64,000 nucleotides of DNA from Paenibacillus sp. E222. GTDB lineage: Bacteria; Bacillota; Bacilli; Paenibacillales; Paenibacillaceae. This document shows, piece by piece, positions 29,154 through 38,050 of the stretch; positions within the stretch are counted from its first letter, which is position 1; every line of letters begins with the position of its first letter. Location of the stretch: the NCBI RefSeq assembly GCF_013401555.1, contig NZ_CP058552.1, positions 3,906,001 through 3,970,000 of the forward strand. Direction: 5' to 3'. Made by a program: the position numbers and the translations under genes. The notes beneath the pieces are model-generated. The model had not been told where the DNA came from. It did not search any database and saw nothing but the letters and a program-made list of their open reading frames with translations.

Positions 29154-29837
29154 ATGAACAAAAAATTATGGATTGCAGCGCTGCTGGTAACGGTTATGAC
29201 AGTTGCTGCTGGATGTGGAAGCAAGCCAACAGCTGCTCCAGCTCCAAATCAGACTCAAGGTGCGGGAACAGAGAATAATGCGTCTGAGAATCAGAATGAG
29301 ACGGATATTACTGAACCTGTAACCGTGGATCCGGAGGATACAACGACAACGACACCGGGTACAACAGAAGGCACTACGGAGGGTACAACGACTCCATCGG
29401 GTGGAACTACTTCAGAGAAGCCTGGAACATCCGAAGGTAATGAGAAGAAAACCATTGATGTGTACTACACAGATCTGGAAGAGTTGGAATTGCACAAAGC
29501 AACGGCAGATATTACTTACGCTTCGGATGATGCCAAGTACAAGGCTGCATTTGCAGCGCTGCAACAAAGCAAGGACGATAAACTTGTTCCGCTTTGGGCG
29601 AAAGAAATTGAATTGAAATCTGTTCAGTTCAAAGACGGTGCGCTTACCTTGGATATCCATATGCCGGATACAGCACGTCTTGGTGCAGGTGGTGAAGTAT
29701 TTGCCATTGATGCTTTGAAGCAAACGTTCTTCCAGTTTGATGAAGTCAAATCGCTTGATTTGCTGGTAGACGGCCAGAAATCCGAGAGTTTGATGGGACA
29801 TGTGGATCTTGAGCATCCAATGACACGATCCGAATAG
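29154..29837 (+). CDS. GerMN-domain lipoprotein
   Basis: 227 residues. A signal peptide ends in the lipobox AAGC (Cys21). A low-complexity Thr/Gly/Glu/Asn tether (about 25-100, with TTEGTTEGTTTPSGGTTSE) follows, then a GerMN domain (about 102-220: IDVYYTDLEELELHKA, LDIHMPD, VFAIDALKQTFFQFDEVKSLDLLVDG). GerMN domains occur in the spore-germination lipoprotein GerM and in other envelope proteins near amidases. The amidases directly upstream suggest cell-wall or spore-cortex work at the membrane. The exact role is not known. Confidence 0.88.
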   Translation: MNKKLWIAALLVTVMTVAAGCGSKPTAAPAPNQTQGAGTENNASENQNETDITEPVTVDPEDTTTTTPGTTEGTTEGTTTPSGGTTSEKPGTSEGNEKKTIDVYYTDLEELELHKATADITYASDDAKYKAAFAALQQSKDDKLVPLWAKEIELKSVQFKDGALTLDIHMPDTARLGAGGEVFAIDALKQTFFQFDEVKSLDLLVDGQKSESLMGHVDLEHPMTRSE

Positions 29838-29909
29838 GTTGTACAGCATGTTGTTTTACCGTGAATCTGCGGAATATCGGCCGTTTTACATGAGAGAGGG
29901 GAATCACAG

Positions 29910-32648
29910 GTGACTTTTAAATATAACAATCCATCACACTCTAAAAAAGTAGTTTCAGCCGTGCTTGCAGGCATGATGGCCCTTAGCGCCGGCGGAGCTG
30001 CCATGGCAGCAGAATCAACAGATACGGGGCAAGGCCAGACTGCAACTGTAAGCAATACAGCTGCACCAACCGGTTTGTTCAGTGATATCAAGGTCGGATA
30101 CTGGGCTGAGAAACATGTGTACAAGCTGGCCTATCAAGGTATTCTTCTCGGTAACAACGGCCTGTTCCGTCCGGGAGACGCGGTAACGCAGCAGGAAGCT
30201 GTGACGATGGCGATCCGTTTTATGAACAAGGAGAACCAGTTGAACGACAGCACGGCTACGGCATTACCGACAAATATGGAAGTGGGAAACTATTTCAAGC
30301 CATATGTCGCTTTGGCGCTTCAACTGGGACTCATTGATAAAACGGAAGAATCCACTGTGGATGTATCGAAAACATCATGGGGACAGAAACCAGCATCACG
30401 TGAATGGATTACGAAATTGCTGATCCGTTCGTTGAACAAAGATGCTGAAGCGAAGGCGCAAAACAACCAATCTACCGGATTTGCTGATAATGATAGTATT
30501 TCCGAAAGTGGCAAAGGGTACATCAATCTGGCTGTAAGCCTGGATCTGGCCAAAGGTGTAGATGGCAACAAATTTAATCCAACTGGCTCTGTAACGCGTG
30601 CCCAACTCGCTACATTCTTCAGCCGTGGCGAAACGTTAACGGATACGAAGTATGCGAACACATCCACGGGTTATGTAACTGGATTAAAAGATGGGCAGAT
30701 CACGCTGGTTGTGGACGGAAAAGCTGTCAACTTCGCAGTGAACAGCAGTACACCTTACTTTACAAAAGACAGTGAATCCCGTGCATCGTCTGCGGATGTG
30801 AAGCTGTATACAAAAGTTCAGATTGTAGGTACTACCGGTACGGCTTCCTATGTCGAAGTGGTTGATGCTACACCACAGGTAGAAAGCGTTGAAGGTACGT
30901 TTGCCCGTTCATTGTCAGGGAATAAAATTGGCTTGTTTGTAGGCGAGAATTATGAAACGTACGGCTATGATGAGGCAACGGCATTTATCGATCAAAACGG
31001 AAATGCAATCAAACTGTCTGATATAACAGCAGACAGCACCATTGAAGTACAGCGTGAGACGTTCTCTGCTGACAAAAAGACAGTTGTTATTCGTGTGAAG
31101 TCCGGTATTGTCAACAAAAGTGATAGTGGCGTTGTTGCGGAAGTAACGACTGCTGCCAAAACGATCAAGCTTACCAATGCTGCCGGAACTACAGAGCAAT
31201 ATACCTACAACGATAATCTGATCATTCGTTACCAGGACCGAATCCTTTCCCTGGCCGAGCTCAAAGCGGGAAGTGCAGTGAAGTATACGGTGAAAGACAG
31301 CATCCTGCAAACGATCGAATTGTCGCAAGGTGTAGAGCAGTCTTTACGCGGTACACTGGTGGAGGTCGGTGGTAACCAATCGACACTGACGTTTAAACGT
31401 GAAGGTGGATCATTGGAAGCGAAGCTGCTAGCAGAGAAGCCGGAAGTCGTAATTAATGGAATCCAGGATGCTACGCTGAATGATCTGATTTCGGATGCAA
31501 CCAATGGGGATCAGGTTGAGCTTACGTTAAATTCTGAAGATCGTGTGACGCGCATTCAAGTGATCGGACGTCAGATGGAGCCAATGAACGGGGTTTCCGT
31601 TGTATCCTACAACAGCAAAACAAAAGTATTGACGATTCTCGACAGCAATAAAAAACCGTTTGTGTTCACGCTCGATGACAAAACGAAGCTGGACTACAAC
31701 ACATCGAAGCCTACACTTGCTGGGTTGGAGCCTTTGTTGAATGATGGCCGCAAATTGGATCTGACGTATGTGGGAACTCGTGCGTTATCCGTTAAAGTGA
31801 TCTACAAATACGAAGGCACAATTAGCAGCATCGATACTGCGGGCAGAAAAATCAGTTTGTTGTCCGGAAGCCAGACGGTAACAGTACCGTACTCTACAGT
31901 TCCAACCATCGAGATCTACAACAAATCTGGAGCAAGTCTGAGTGATCTGAAGATCGGTGACAGTGTCACAGTTACGCTGGGTTCGAATCAGGACTATGTG
32001 CAAAAAGTGGCTTTGAACACCGTGGCTCAATTTGAAGTAGTCTCTGTAGAGACCAATGGTCGTGTTCGTGTGAAATCGGATTCGCTGACAAGTCAGTTCT
32101 ACGTTGATCAAGCGGTACTGACAGGGGAAAGCGGTCAGACTATTACGGTCTCGCAGTTGACAGCCGGCAACCTGATTAACGTTACATTTGAGGGAACGAC
32201 GCCTAAAGCGGTTCAAGTTGTTAAACGTACGCTTGCGGAGGTTACATCTGTTGATGCTTCGTCAGTTACACTGAAACTGTTTAATGGTCAAAGTGAGACG
32301 GTTCCTGTTAGTGGTTCTGTAAAAGTGGTCAAATCGGGATCTACATTAACTACTCTTGGCAGTCTTACTGTAGGTGATCGTGTTGAAATGACGAAGGATA
32401 CGGATAATTCCACCCGTTTCAGAGTGTTGACAGTCATGAGCAAACAGTTCTGGTCTTATGATGGAGTTGGTAACCAAATTTTGGTTAAACGTGAGTCCAC
32501 ATCGGACACGAATTATCGTTTTGCACTGGGTACAGGCGCATTTGTTCACCAGGGTGACAACACTTTAAGCGTGCAATCTCTCAAAGATAATGATAATATT
32601 GTATTGTATCTCCTGAACAACGTTGTACTGGAGATACAAAAACAGTAA
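29910..32648 (+). CDS. Large SLH-domain surface protein
   Basis: 912 residues from a GTG start preceded by GAGAGGGG. A signal peptide (SAVLAGMMALSAGGAAMAAES) is followed by three S-layer homology units (about 45-235). The first is FSDIKVGYWAEKHVYKLAYQGILLG with FRPGDAVTQQEAV; the third is FADNDSISESGKGYINLAVSLDLAKG with FNPTGSVTRAQLATFFSRG; the middle one is weaker. The rest is Thr/Val/Ser-rich beta structure, with repeated short units of the type VTSVDASSVTLKLFNG and GTISSIDTAGRKISLLSG. SLH units bind pyruvylated secondary wall polymer, so the protein should sit on the outer wall. I see no enzyme motif. Confidence 0.9.
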   Translation: MTFKYNNPSHSKKVVSAVLAGMMALSAGGAAMAAESTDTGQGQTATVSNTAAPTGLFSDIKVGYWAEKHVYKLAYQGILLGNNGLFRPGDAVTQQEAVTMAIRFMNKENQLNDSTATALPTNMEVGNYFKPYVALALQLGLIDKTEESTVDVSKTSWGQKPASREWITKLLIRSLNKDAEAKAQNNQSTGFADNDSISESGKGYINLAVSLDLAKGVDGNKFNPTGSVTRAQLATFFSRGETLTDTKYANTSTGYVTGLKDGQITLVVDGKAVNFAVNSSTPYFTKDSESRASSADVKLYTKVQIVGTTGTASYVEVVDATPQVESVEGTFARSLSGNKIGLFVGENYETYGYDEATAFIDQNGNAIKLSDITADSTIEVQRETFSADKKTVVIRVKSGIVNKSDSGVVAEVTTAAKTIKLTNAAGTTEQYTYNDNLIIRYQDRILSLAELKAGSAVKYTVKDSILQTIELSQGVEQSLRGTLVEVGGNQSTLTFKREGGSLEAKLLAEKPEVVINGIQDATLNDLISDATNGDQVELTLNSEDRVTRIQVIGRQMEPMNGVSVVSYNSKTKVLTILDSNKKPFVFTLDDKTKLDYNTSKPTLAGLEPLLNDGRKLDLTYVGTRALSVKVIYKYEGTISSIDTAGRKISLLSGSQTVTVPYSTVPTIEIYNKSGASLSDLKIGDSVTVTLGSNQDYVQKVALNTVAQFEVVSVETNGRVRVKSDSLTSQFYVDQAVLTGESGQTITVSQLTAGNLINVTFEGTTPKAVQVVKRTLAEVTSVDASSVTLKLFNGQSETVPVSGSVKVVKSGSTLTTLGSLTVGDRVEMTKDTDNSTRFRVLTVMSKQFWSYDGVGNQILVKRESTSDTNYRFALGTGAFVHQGDNTLSVQSLKDNDNIVLYLLNNVVLEIQKQ

Positions 32649-32675
32649 TCGTTTCTTTTCGAGGATCAAAAGAAT

Positions 32676-32720
32676 GACCGTCTTGATGCGGGATCTTTCC
32701 CGCATCAGGACGTTTTTTTT
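32676..32720 (+). terminator. Terminator after the envelope cluster
   Basis: GATGCGGGA and TCCCGCATC core with flanking CGTC/GACG pairing, then eight T. Confidence 0.92.
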
Positions 32721-32811
32721 GCAAGATTTTTGGGGTCCCCGCAAAGTACTCGAAAGAAGCTTCGAAGTAAGGCTCCACCGCGTGGAGTCATTTTGTGGGA
32801 GGTAGCTCTTC

Positions 32812-33507
32812 ATGAATGCAGCCACTGTTAGGCATATACTCGATACAATGGAAGCAATGTTTCCTGATGCACATTGCGAATTAAATCACAGCAACGCGTT
32901 TGAATTGACTGTAGCCGTCCTGTTGTCTGCCCAGTGCACCGACGAAACGGTAAACAAGGTAACCGCAGACTTGTTCAAAAAGTACACCAGTCCTGCCGAT
33001 TATCTGTCTGTTCCTCTCGAAGAGCTGGAGCAGGATATCCGGCGTATCGGCTTGTACCGAAACAAGGCCAAGCATATTCAGAACATGTGCCGAATTTTAA
33101 TAGAGCAGTATGGCGGTGATGTACCGCAGGAACATGATCAGCTTGTGACGCTCCCTGGTGTCGGGCGGAAAACGGCAAATGTCGTTGTATCCAATGCATT
33201 TGGAGTCCCGGCGATTGCGGTGGATACGCATGTTGAACGTGTATCCAAAAGGTTGGCACTGGCAGGTTGGGATGATTCCGTACTTGAGGTCGAGAAAAAA
33301 CTAATGAAGCGCGTACCCCGGGATGAGTGGACTTTAACCCATCACCGGATCATATTTTTTGGACGCTACCATTGCAAGGCACAAAACCCTCAATGTCATG
33401 TCTGTCCATTGCTGGACATATGCAGAGAAGGTAAAAAGCGTATGAAAACGTCCCAAATCAGGAAAGATAAGGAACGTGCCATAACCCCAAAACGAAAAAT
33501 AAATTAA
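32812..33507 (+). CDS. nth: Endonuclease III (DNA glycosylase/AP lyase)
   Basis: Base-excision repair enzyme that removes oxidised pyrimidines and nicks the abasic site. 231 residues. The helix-hairpin-helix LVTLPGVGRKTANVVVSNAFG contains the catalytic lysine. The catalytic aspartate is in AIAVDTHVERVSKRL, and the [4Fe-4S] cysteines are in HCKAQNPQCHVCPLLDIC. The C-terminus is basic and slightly extended. A small conserved-looking gene and dynA follow on the same strand. Confidence 0.96.
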   Translation: MNAATVRHILDTMEAMFPDAHCELNHSNAFELTVAVLLSAQCTDETVNKVTADLFKKYTSPADYLSVPLEELEQDIRRIGLYRNKAKHIQNMCRILIEQYGGDVPQEHDQLVTLPGVGRKTANVVVSNAFGVPAIAVDTHVERVSKRLALAGWDDSVLEVEKKLMKRVPRDEWTLTHHRIIFFGRYHCKAQNPQCHVCPLLDICREGKKRMKTSQIRKDKERAITPKRKIN

Positions 33508-33530
33508 TGAGCAGAAGAGGATGAGTAATC

Positions 33531-33803
33531 ATGAAATGCATTTCCGTGTACACTGACAATTTTGAGGCCTTCTCCGATATTTTCGAACAAATCGTTGAAC
33601 AGGAAATGGCTGAGAACGAAGAAAAAGAAGTAGAAGGTATCACTGTAAGCCATTCTGGCGATGTGCCTGAACATTATCTGGAGCGTATGTCCACGAAACC
33701 AGAAGTGGTTGTCATGAGAGACAAAGGTCGTAACATTACGATTTTGCAGCATGGACAAGTATTTGAAATTTTGCTGCCTTCGATGGAGAACGCTGTTTCT
33801 TAA
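33531..33803 (+). CDS. Hypothetical acidic protein, 90 aa
   Basis: I do not recognise a domain. It begins KCISVYTDNFEAFSDIFEQI, has a strongly acidic helix (EQEMAENEEKEVEG), then alternating strands (EVVVMRDKGRNITILQHGQVFEILLP). It looks like a small folded alpha/beta protein without membrane segments. AGAGG lies about ten bases before the ATG. It is 23 bases after nth and ends before a terminator, so it is likely co-transcribed with nth. Confidence 0.72.
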   Translation: MKCISVYTDNFEAFSDIFEQIVEQEMAENEEKEVEGITVSHSGDVPEHYLERMSTKPEVVVMRDKGRNITILQHGQVFEILLPSMENAVS

Positions 33804-33911
33804 GAGATTTGAAATAATAAGATGTGCTGCTTCTATGTCACAGGTTATCCTTTTGAAGGTGATCCATGGGGCATGGACGCAGCAAGCTTATGGTATCCAA
33901 TCGTTTCACAG

Positions 33912-33942
33912 ATAAAACCGACAGCATCGGTTTTATTTTTTT
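33912..33942 (+). terminator. Terminator after nth and the small gene
   Basis: ATAAAACCGA and TCGGTTTTAT arms with a CAGCA loop, then a T-run. Confidence 0.88.
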
Positions 33943-34057
33943 ATGTGGAGAATTCCAACCGTTCAATTTCAAACTTGATAATGGTAAAATAAATGAATTA
34001 TAAGATAAAGACATCGGACCAGATGTCAAATTAGAGGAGCCAGGGGGAAGGCCAGTC

Positions 34058-37000
34058 ATGTCCAGAACAGATTACCCAGTAGAGATGGCTAAACCTCTGC
34101 TTCCACTGCGAGAAGCGATGGAGCAGACAGGGGACCATACAGCTGTACAGGCTTTAACGGATTTGATCAGTAAGGCGGAAATGAAACAGTTAACGATTGC
34201 GTTTTGTGGACACTTCTCGGCAGGCAAATCGAGTCTAATTAATAGTTTATGCGGCAAGCGGGTTCTGCCTTCGAGTCCTGTACCTACAAGTGCGAATGTT
34301 GTATCCATCCGCAACGGTGAGCCGAGAGCACTTATTTATACGTCATCGAACGTAAGCGCTGACAATTCAGCGGGAGTACTTGAGGTTTCGCCAGAACAAT
34401 TGGAAGAGTATTGCAAGAATGGTGGGGCATATACCTCCATTGAAGTATGGGATGACATTCCCTTACTGAAAGATGATGCGGTATTACTTGATACGCCAGG
34501 CGTGGATTCGACCGATCAGGGGCACAGCCTTGCAACCCATTCAGCACTGCATCTTGCCGATGTGGTGTTCTATGTGATGGATTATAACCATGTGCAATCG
34601 GAAAGCAATCTTTCTTTTGCCAAAAGTCTATCGGATTGGGGCAAACCGTTGTTTCTGATCGTAAACCAGATTGATAAACATCGGGAACGGGAGCTTTCGT
34701 TTGACCAATATGTTGAAGGTGTAGAAGCTATTTTTGCTGCCTGGGAAGTTCGGTATGATGGTCTGCTGTTTACTTCACTTCGCGACAAGGAGCATCGTTA
34801 CAGCCAGTGGCAGCAGCTTCCTCAACTGATTGAACATATGATGAAGGAGAAGGAAGGGTTAATCAAGCACAGCCTTGCGAGCTCTGCGAGCCATGTGACG
34901 GAGCAGCATCTGACAAGACAGGCGGAAGAACGCGAAGAGGAAGAGACAGCGCTCCTGGAGGAAGTTGGGGGCAAGGAAGGTATCGAACGCCTGGAACGGG
35001 AGTTGGGTCTGCTGGATCAACAGGAAGCCGAACTTCGTTCCAAACCATCGCGTGAACGGGAGAAGTTTCGGGCGGAACTGGAATCCCTTCTGGCGAATGC
35101 GAACCTGACCCCGGCTGATATTCGTGCCTCTGCTGCGGCTTATTTGGAGAGCCGTAAACCCGGTTTTCGGGTAGGTTTATTGTTCTCTGGTGGCAAGACA
35201 GAGCAGGAGAAACAGCGTCGGGCCGCTGAGCTTGTGAGACTGTTGCAGGATCAGGCCTCAGGACAGGTAGAGGTACATATCCGTACCATGCTCAGACAGC
35301 TGGGTGAAGCCCACCAGCTGTGGGGCGCTGAATGGGAGCAGGCGCTGAACGCGGAGCTGCCTGCGGTAGATGAAGCACTGCTGGAGATGAAACGGAGCAC
35401 TAGCGCAGAAGTATCTCCCGAGTATGTGCTTCAATTCAGCAAAGATATACGGGGCGAGATTGAGGCCCGTTACCGCAGGTCGGCCATGATGCTGGCCGAC
35501 CGCTTGCTTGAAGCGCTTGGCGCGCAGGGCGAAGCCGCGCTCCAGGCGCTGGACGCCAGCCGCGCAGCGCTGATGGCGCAATCCGCGTCGGCGGCGCGCT
35601 ACACGGCGCTGCAGCGCGCCGCCGACGCCGAGGCAGCAGGGCTGCGCAGCCTGCTGGCGCCTGCGGGCCCCCTCACCTCCGGGCTGTTGCCGGAGGTGCA
35701 GGGCCCGCCCGTGCCCGCGCACGAGCCGGGTGAAGCACCCGGCCCGCACACGGGCACGGCGGAGTCTGTGGCTGCGCAGCCACAGACTCCAGGGGCACCG
35801 CCGCCGCGCAAAGCGGCGGTGCCTGGGCAGCCGGCGGCTGGCGCACAGCGCCGCCGGCGCCTGGACGCAGCGGCGGCACGGCTGGAAGCCGCCGCTGCGC
35901 TGGTAGAGCCGTACCCCGCCATGGGGTCGGCGGTACGGGATCTGCGTGCCCGCGCGGCTTCGCTTGAGGGCGGCACGTTTACGCTGGCGCTGTTCGGAGC
36001 GTTCAGCGCCGGCAAGTCCTCCTTCGCCAACGCGTTGCTGGGCGAAGCTGTGTTACCGGTCTCGCCGCATCCAACGACAGCGGCCATTAACCGGATCATG
36101 GCTCCTTCCGGTGGCGCGGAGCATGGAACTGCCCGGGTCCGGATGAAGACCCCGGACGCCTTCCAGGAGGATCTCGCGTACTCCTTCCGCTTGCTTGGAC
36201 TGGGCGAGCCTGGGGCAGACTGGCAAAAACGCGTCAAAGCCCTTTCACCACAGGATGTGCATCCGGCAGGGCGTCCGCATTACAGCTTTTTGCAGGCAGC
36301 CGCAGCAGGCTGGGAGGATACCGCAGCTCAACTCGGCCAGGATGTGCTGGTGGATCTGAACGGATATCGTAACTTTGTCGCGAATGAAAAGAAATCTTGT
36401 TTTGTCGACAGTATTGACCTGTACTACAGTTGTGATGTGACAGAACAAGGCATTGTCCTTGTAGATACGCCAGGGGCTGACTCCGTGAATGCCCGTCATA
36501 CGGGTGTCACTTTCAATTATATGAAGAATGCGGATGCACTCATTTTCGTAACGTACTACAATCATGCCTTCTCTCAGGGAGACCGACAGTTCCTGAATCA
36601 ATTGGGACGTGTGAAAGACAGCTCGGCGATGGATCAGATGTTCTTTGTAGTTAATGCGAGTGATTTGTCTTCCTCTGAAGAGGAGTTGGAGCAGGTTCTG
36701 GACCATGTGAGCACGCAGCTGCGCAGTAATGGCATTCGGGCACCACGTCTCTTTCCTGTATCCAGCATGCTGGCATTGGAAGGCAAGACGGGCAACGATG
36801 CGACATTATTGGAGCAATCCGGCTTCATTCGGTTCGAGGAAGAATTTAACCGGTTTGCAGGAAGTGAGCTTGCGGACCTTGCGGTTGGTGGAGCTTCTGA
36901 AGAGATCGCACGGGTGATCAAACGACTGAAGACACGTGCCGAGGATGCGACTCAGGGGGAAGAGGTTCTACAGCGACGCCGGGATGAGCTGGGCTCCATC

Positions 37001-37729
37001 CAGGAACAGTCCCTTCAGAGGGTACATTTGCTCGCGGAACGGTCCATGAAGGCAGAACTGGCTCAGGAAACGGCTGAACTGCTCTTCCATGTGCGGCAGC
37101 GCCTGGGCTACCGTTTTGGTCTGTTCATGGCTGAAGCGTTCCATCCATCCGTTCTTCGCGAGGATCGCGGGAATCTGAAAGCAGCATTCGCAGCCTGTGG
37201 TCGTGAATTGCTGCGCATGATCGCCATTGAACTGGAGCAGGAACTGCTTGCCACTACACTCAGACTTGAACAGGCGGGTCAGACTTGGCTGCACAAGCAA
37301 GTGACCGATTGTGTAGATGAATTGAAACGAGTGTCCGGAGGTATGGATCTGTCGTTGCCGCTGAACGAACGCTGGAGTACACCTGTCCTGGAAGAGGTGC
37401 GTCTGGAAGAACCTTCAGGTTGGAAAGCATATCTGAGTTATTTCCGTAATCCGAAGCAGTTCTTCGAAGGAGATGGACGACAGCGGCTGCAGGAGGCACT
37501 TGACCCCATAATTAAACAGATGGTGATCGATGTTCTGCCTGACGCGGAGAATAAGCTGGTTCAATTCTATGACAACCAGCTTGGGCAGTCTTTGCGGCAT
37601 CATTCTCGTCAATTGGAAGAGAGACTTGAGGAGGCCGTGAGTGCCCTTCACGAGACGCTGACCAGTGGAATCCCTGCCGAAGAATGGGAGGGTCTGGCTG
37701 TACAACTGGGGCAGATCGAACGTGAATAA
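34058..37729 (+). CDS. dynA: Two-headed dynamin-like GTPase
   Basis: 1223 residues with two dynamin modules in tandem, as in B. subtilis DynA (YpbR, about 1190 residues), which tethers and fuses membranes and helps cells survive membrane damage. Module 1 has the P-loop GHFSAGKSS (51-59), G3 LLDTPGVDSTD and G4 NQIDK. Module 2 has the P-loop GAFSAGKSS (about 645-655), G3 LVDTPGADSVN (about 800) and a G4-like NASDLS. Helical stalks follow each. The joining region (about residues 474-614) is Ala/Pro/Gly/Arg-rich, encoded by extremely GC-rich DNA full of inverted repeats (see next entry). A GGAGCCAGGGGGAAGG region precedes the ATG. Confidence 0.93.
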   Translation: MSRTDYPVEMAKPLLPLREAMEQTGDHTAVQALTDLISKAEMKQLTIAFCGHFSAGKSSLINSLCGKRVLPSSPVPTSANVVSIRNGEPRALIYTSSNVSADNSAGVLEVSPEQLEEYCKNGGAYTSIEVWDDIPLLKDDAVLLDTPGVDSTDQGHSLATHSALHLADVVFYVMDYNHVQSESNLSFAKSLSDWGKPLFLIVNQIDKHRERELSFDQYVEGVEAIFAAWEVRYDGLLFTSLRDKEHRYSQWQQLPQLIEHMMKEKEGLIKHSLASSASHVTEQHLTRQAEEREEEETALLEEVGGKEGIERLERELGLLDQQEAELRSKPSREREKFRAELESLLANANLTPADIRASAAAYLESRKPGFRVGLLFSGGKTEQEKQRRAAELVRLLQDQASGQVEVHIRTMLRQLGEAHQLWGAEWEQALNAELPAVDEALLEMKRSTSAEVSPEYVLQFSKDIRGEIEARYRRSAMMLADRLLEALGAQGEAALQALDASRAALMAQSASAARYTALQRAADAEAAGLRSLLAPAGPLTSGLLPEVQGPPVPAHEPGEAPGPHTGTAESVAAQPQTPGAPPPRKAAVPGQPAAGAQRRRRLDAAAARLEAAAALVEPYPAMGSAVRDLRARAASLEGGTFTLALFGAFSAGKSSFANALLGEAVLPVSPHPTTAAINRIMAPSGGAEHGTARVRMKTPDAFQEDLAYSFRLLGLGEPGADWQKRVKALSPQDVHPAGRPHYSFLQAAAAGWEDTAAQLGQDVLVDLNGYRNFVANEKKSCFVDSIDLYYSCDVTEQGIVLVDTPGADSVNARHTGVTFNYMKNADALIFVTYYNHAFSQGDRQFLNQLGRVKDSSAMDQMFFVVNASDLSSSEEELEQVLDHVSTQLRSNGIRAPRLFPVSSMLALEGKTGNDATLLEQSGFIRFEEEFNRFAGSELADLAVGGASEEIARVIKRLKTRAEDATQGEEVLQRRRDELGSIQEQSLQRVHLLAERSMKAELAQETAELLFHVRQRLGYRFGLFMAEAFHPSVLREDRGNLKAAFAACGRELLRMIAIELEQELLATTLRLEQAGQTWLHKQVTDCVDELKRVSGGMDLSLPLNERWSTPVLEEVRLEEPSGWKAYLSYFRNPKQFFEGDGRQRLQEALDPIIKQMVIDVLPDAENKLVQFYDNQLGQSLRHHSRQLEERLEEAVSALHETLTSGIPAEEWEGLAVQLGQIERE
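35478..35899 (+). repeat. Array of GC-rich inverted repeats inside the dynA linker
   Basis: Eight positions carry inverted repeats with exact arms: 35478-35501 (9-bp arms), 35585-35628 (15-bp arms, 14-base loop), 35674-35698 (9), 35725-35743 (8, nested in 9-bp arms at 35709-35759), 35761-35790 (a 30-base perfect palindrome with half-site GGAGTCTGTGGCTGC), 35794-35823 (11), 35830-35858 (9) and 35866-35899 (12). From 35674 on they are almost back to back. The reading frame stays open through all of them. Base composition differs sharply from the flanking GTPase-coding DNA. Confidence 0.85.
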
Positions 37730-37814
37730 AAGGGATTCAAATCCATGTATGTATGGAAACGGTTTTAAAACAAAATGAGTTATACAGCGATATGTTGAAA
37801 TGTTGTCGTTGTAC

Positions 37815-37858
37815 CCAAAAAGGCCCCTGCCTGTAAAGGCATACAGGGAGCCTTTTTT
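37815..37858 (+). terminator. Terminator after dynA
   Basis: AAAAAGGC... and ...GCCTTTTTT arms enclose an inner CCCTG/CAGGG stem. Beyond it, the 37859-38050 stretch holds GGAGG/CCTCC and CTTAATG/CATTAAG inverted repeats and an ATTCGC/GCGAAT hairpin before the ABC exporter, but no second clear terminator. Confidence 0.85.
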
Positions 37859-38050
37859 GGTACGAACAACCTGAAAGGAAGAGAATATTCAAACATTTGA
37901 TTGATAGGAGGGTATCTACCTCCCTTAATGACGCATTAAGGTGAAAGTAGCCTGAATATGGTCGCTTATTCGCTTTGCCGCGAATGGGGGACGGTGATAA
38001 ACTTCATAAATGTTCATACTGTTTTTGAACGATATAAGAGGAGGAGAGAC

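Noticed and set aside
29910..32648. Idea that the SLH protein is a surface enzyme
   Set aside because: Only SLH units and Thr/Val-rich beta repeats are visible; no catalytic motif supports an enzyme call.
35599..36237. Reverse-strand open frame of 212 codons opposite dynA
   Set aside because: It exists because the dynA linker DNA is so GC-rich that stops are rare; its protein is low complexity and has no ribosome site.
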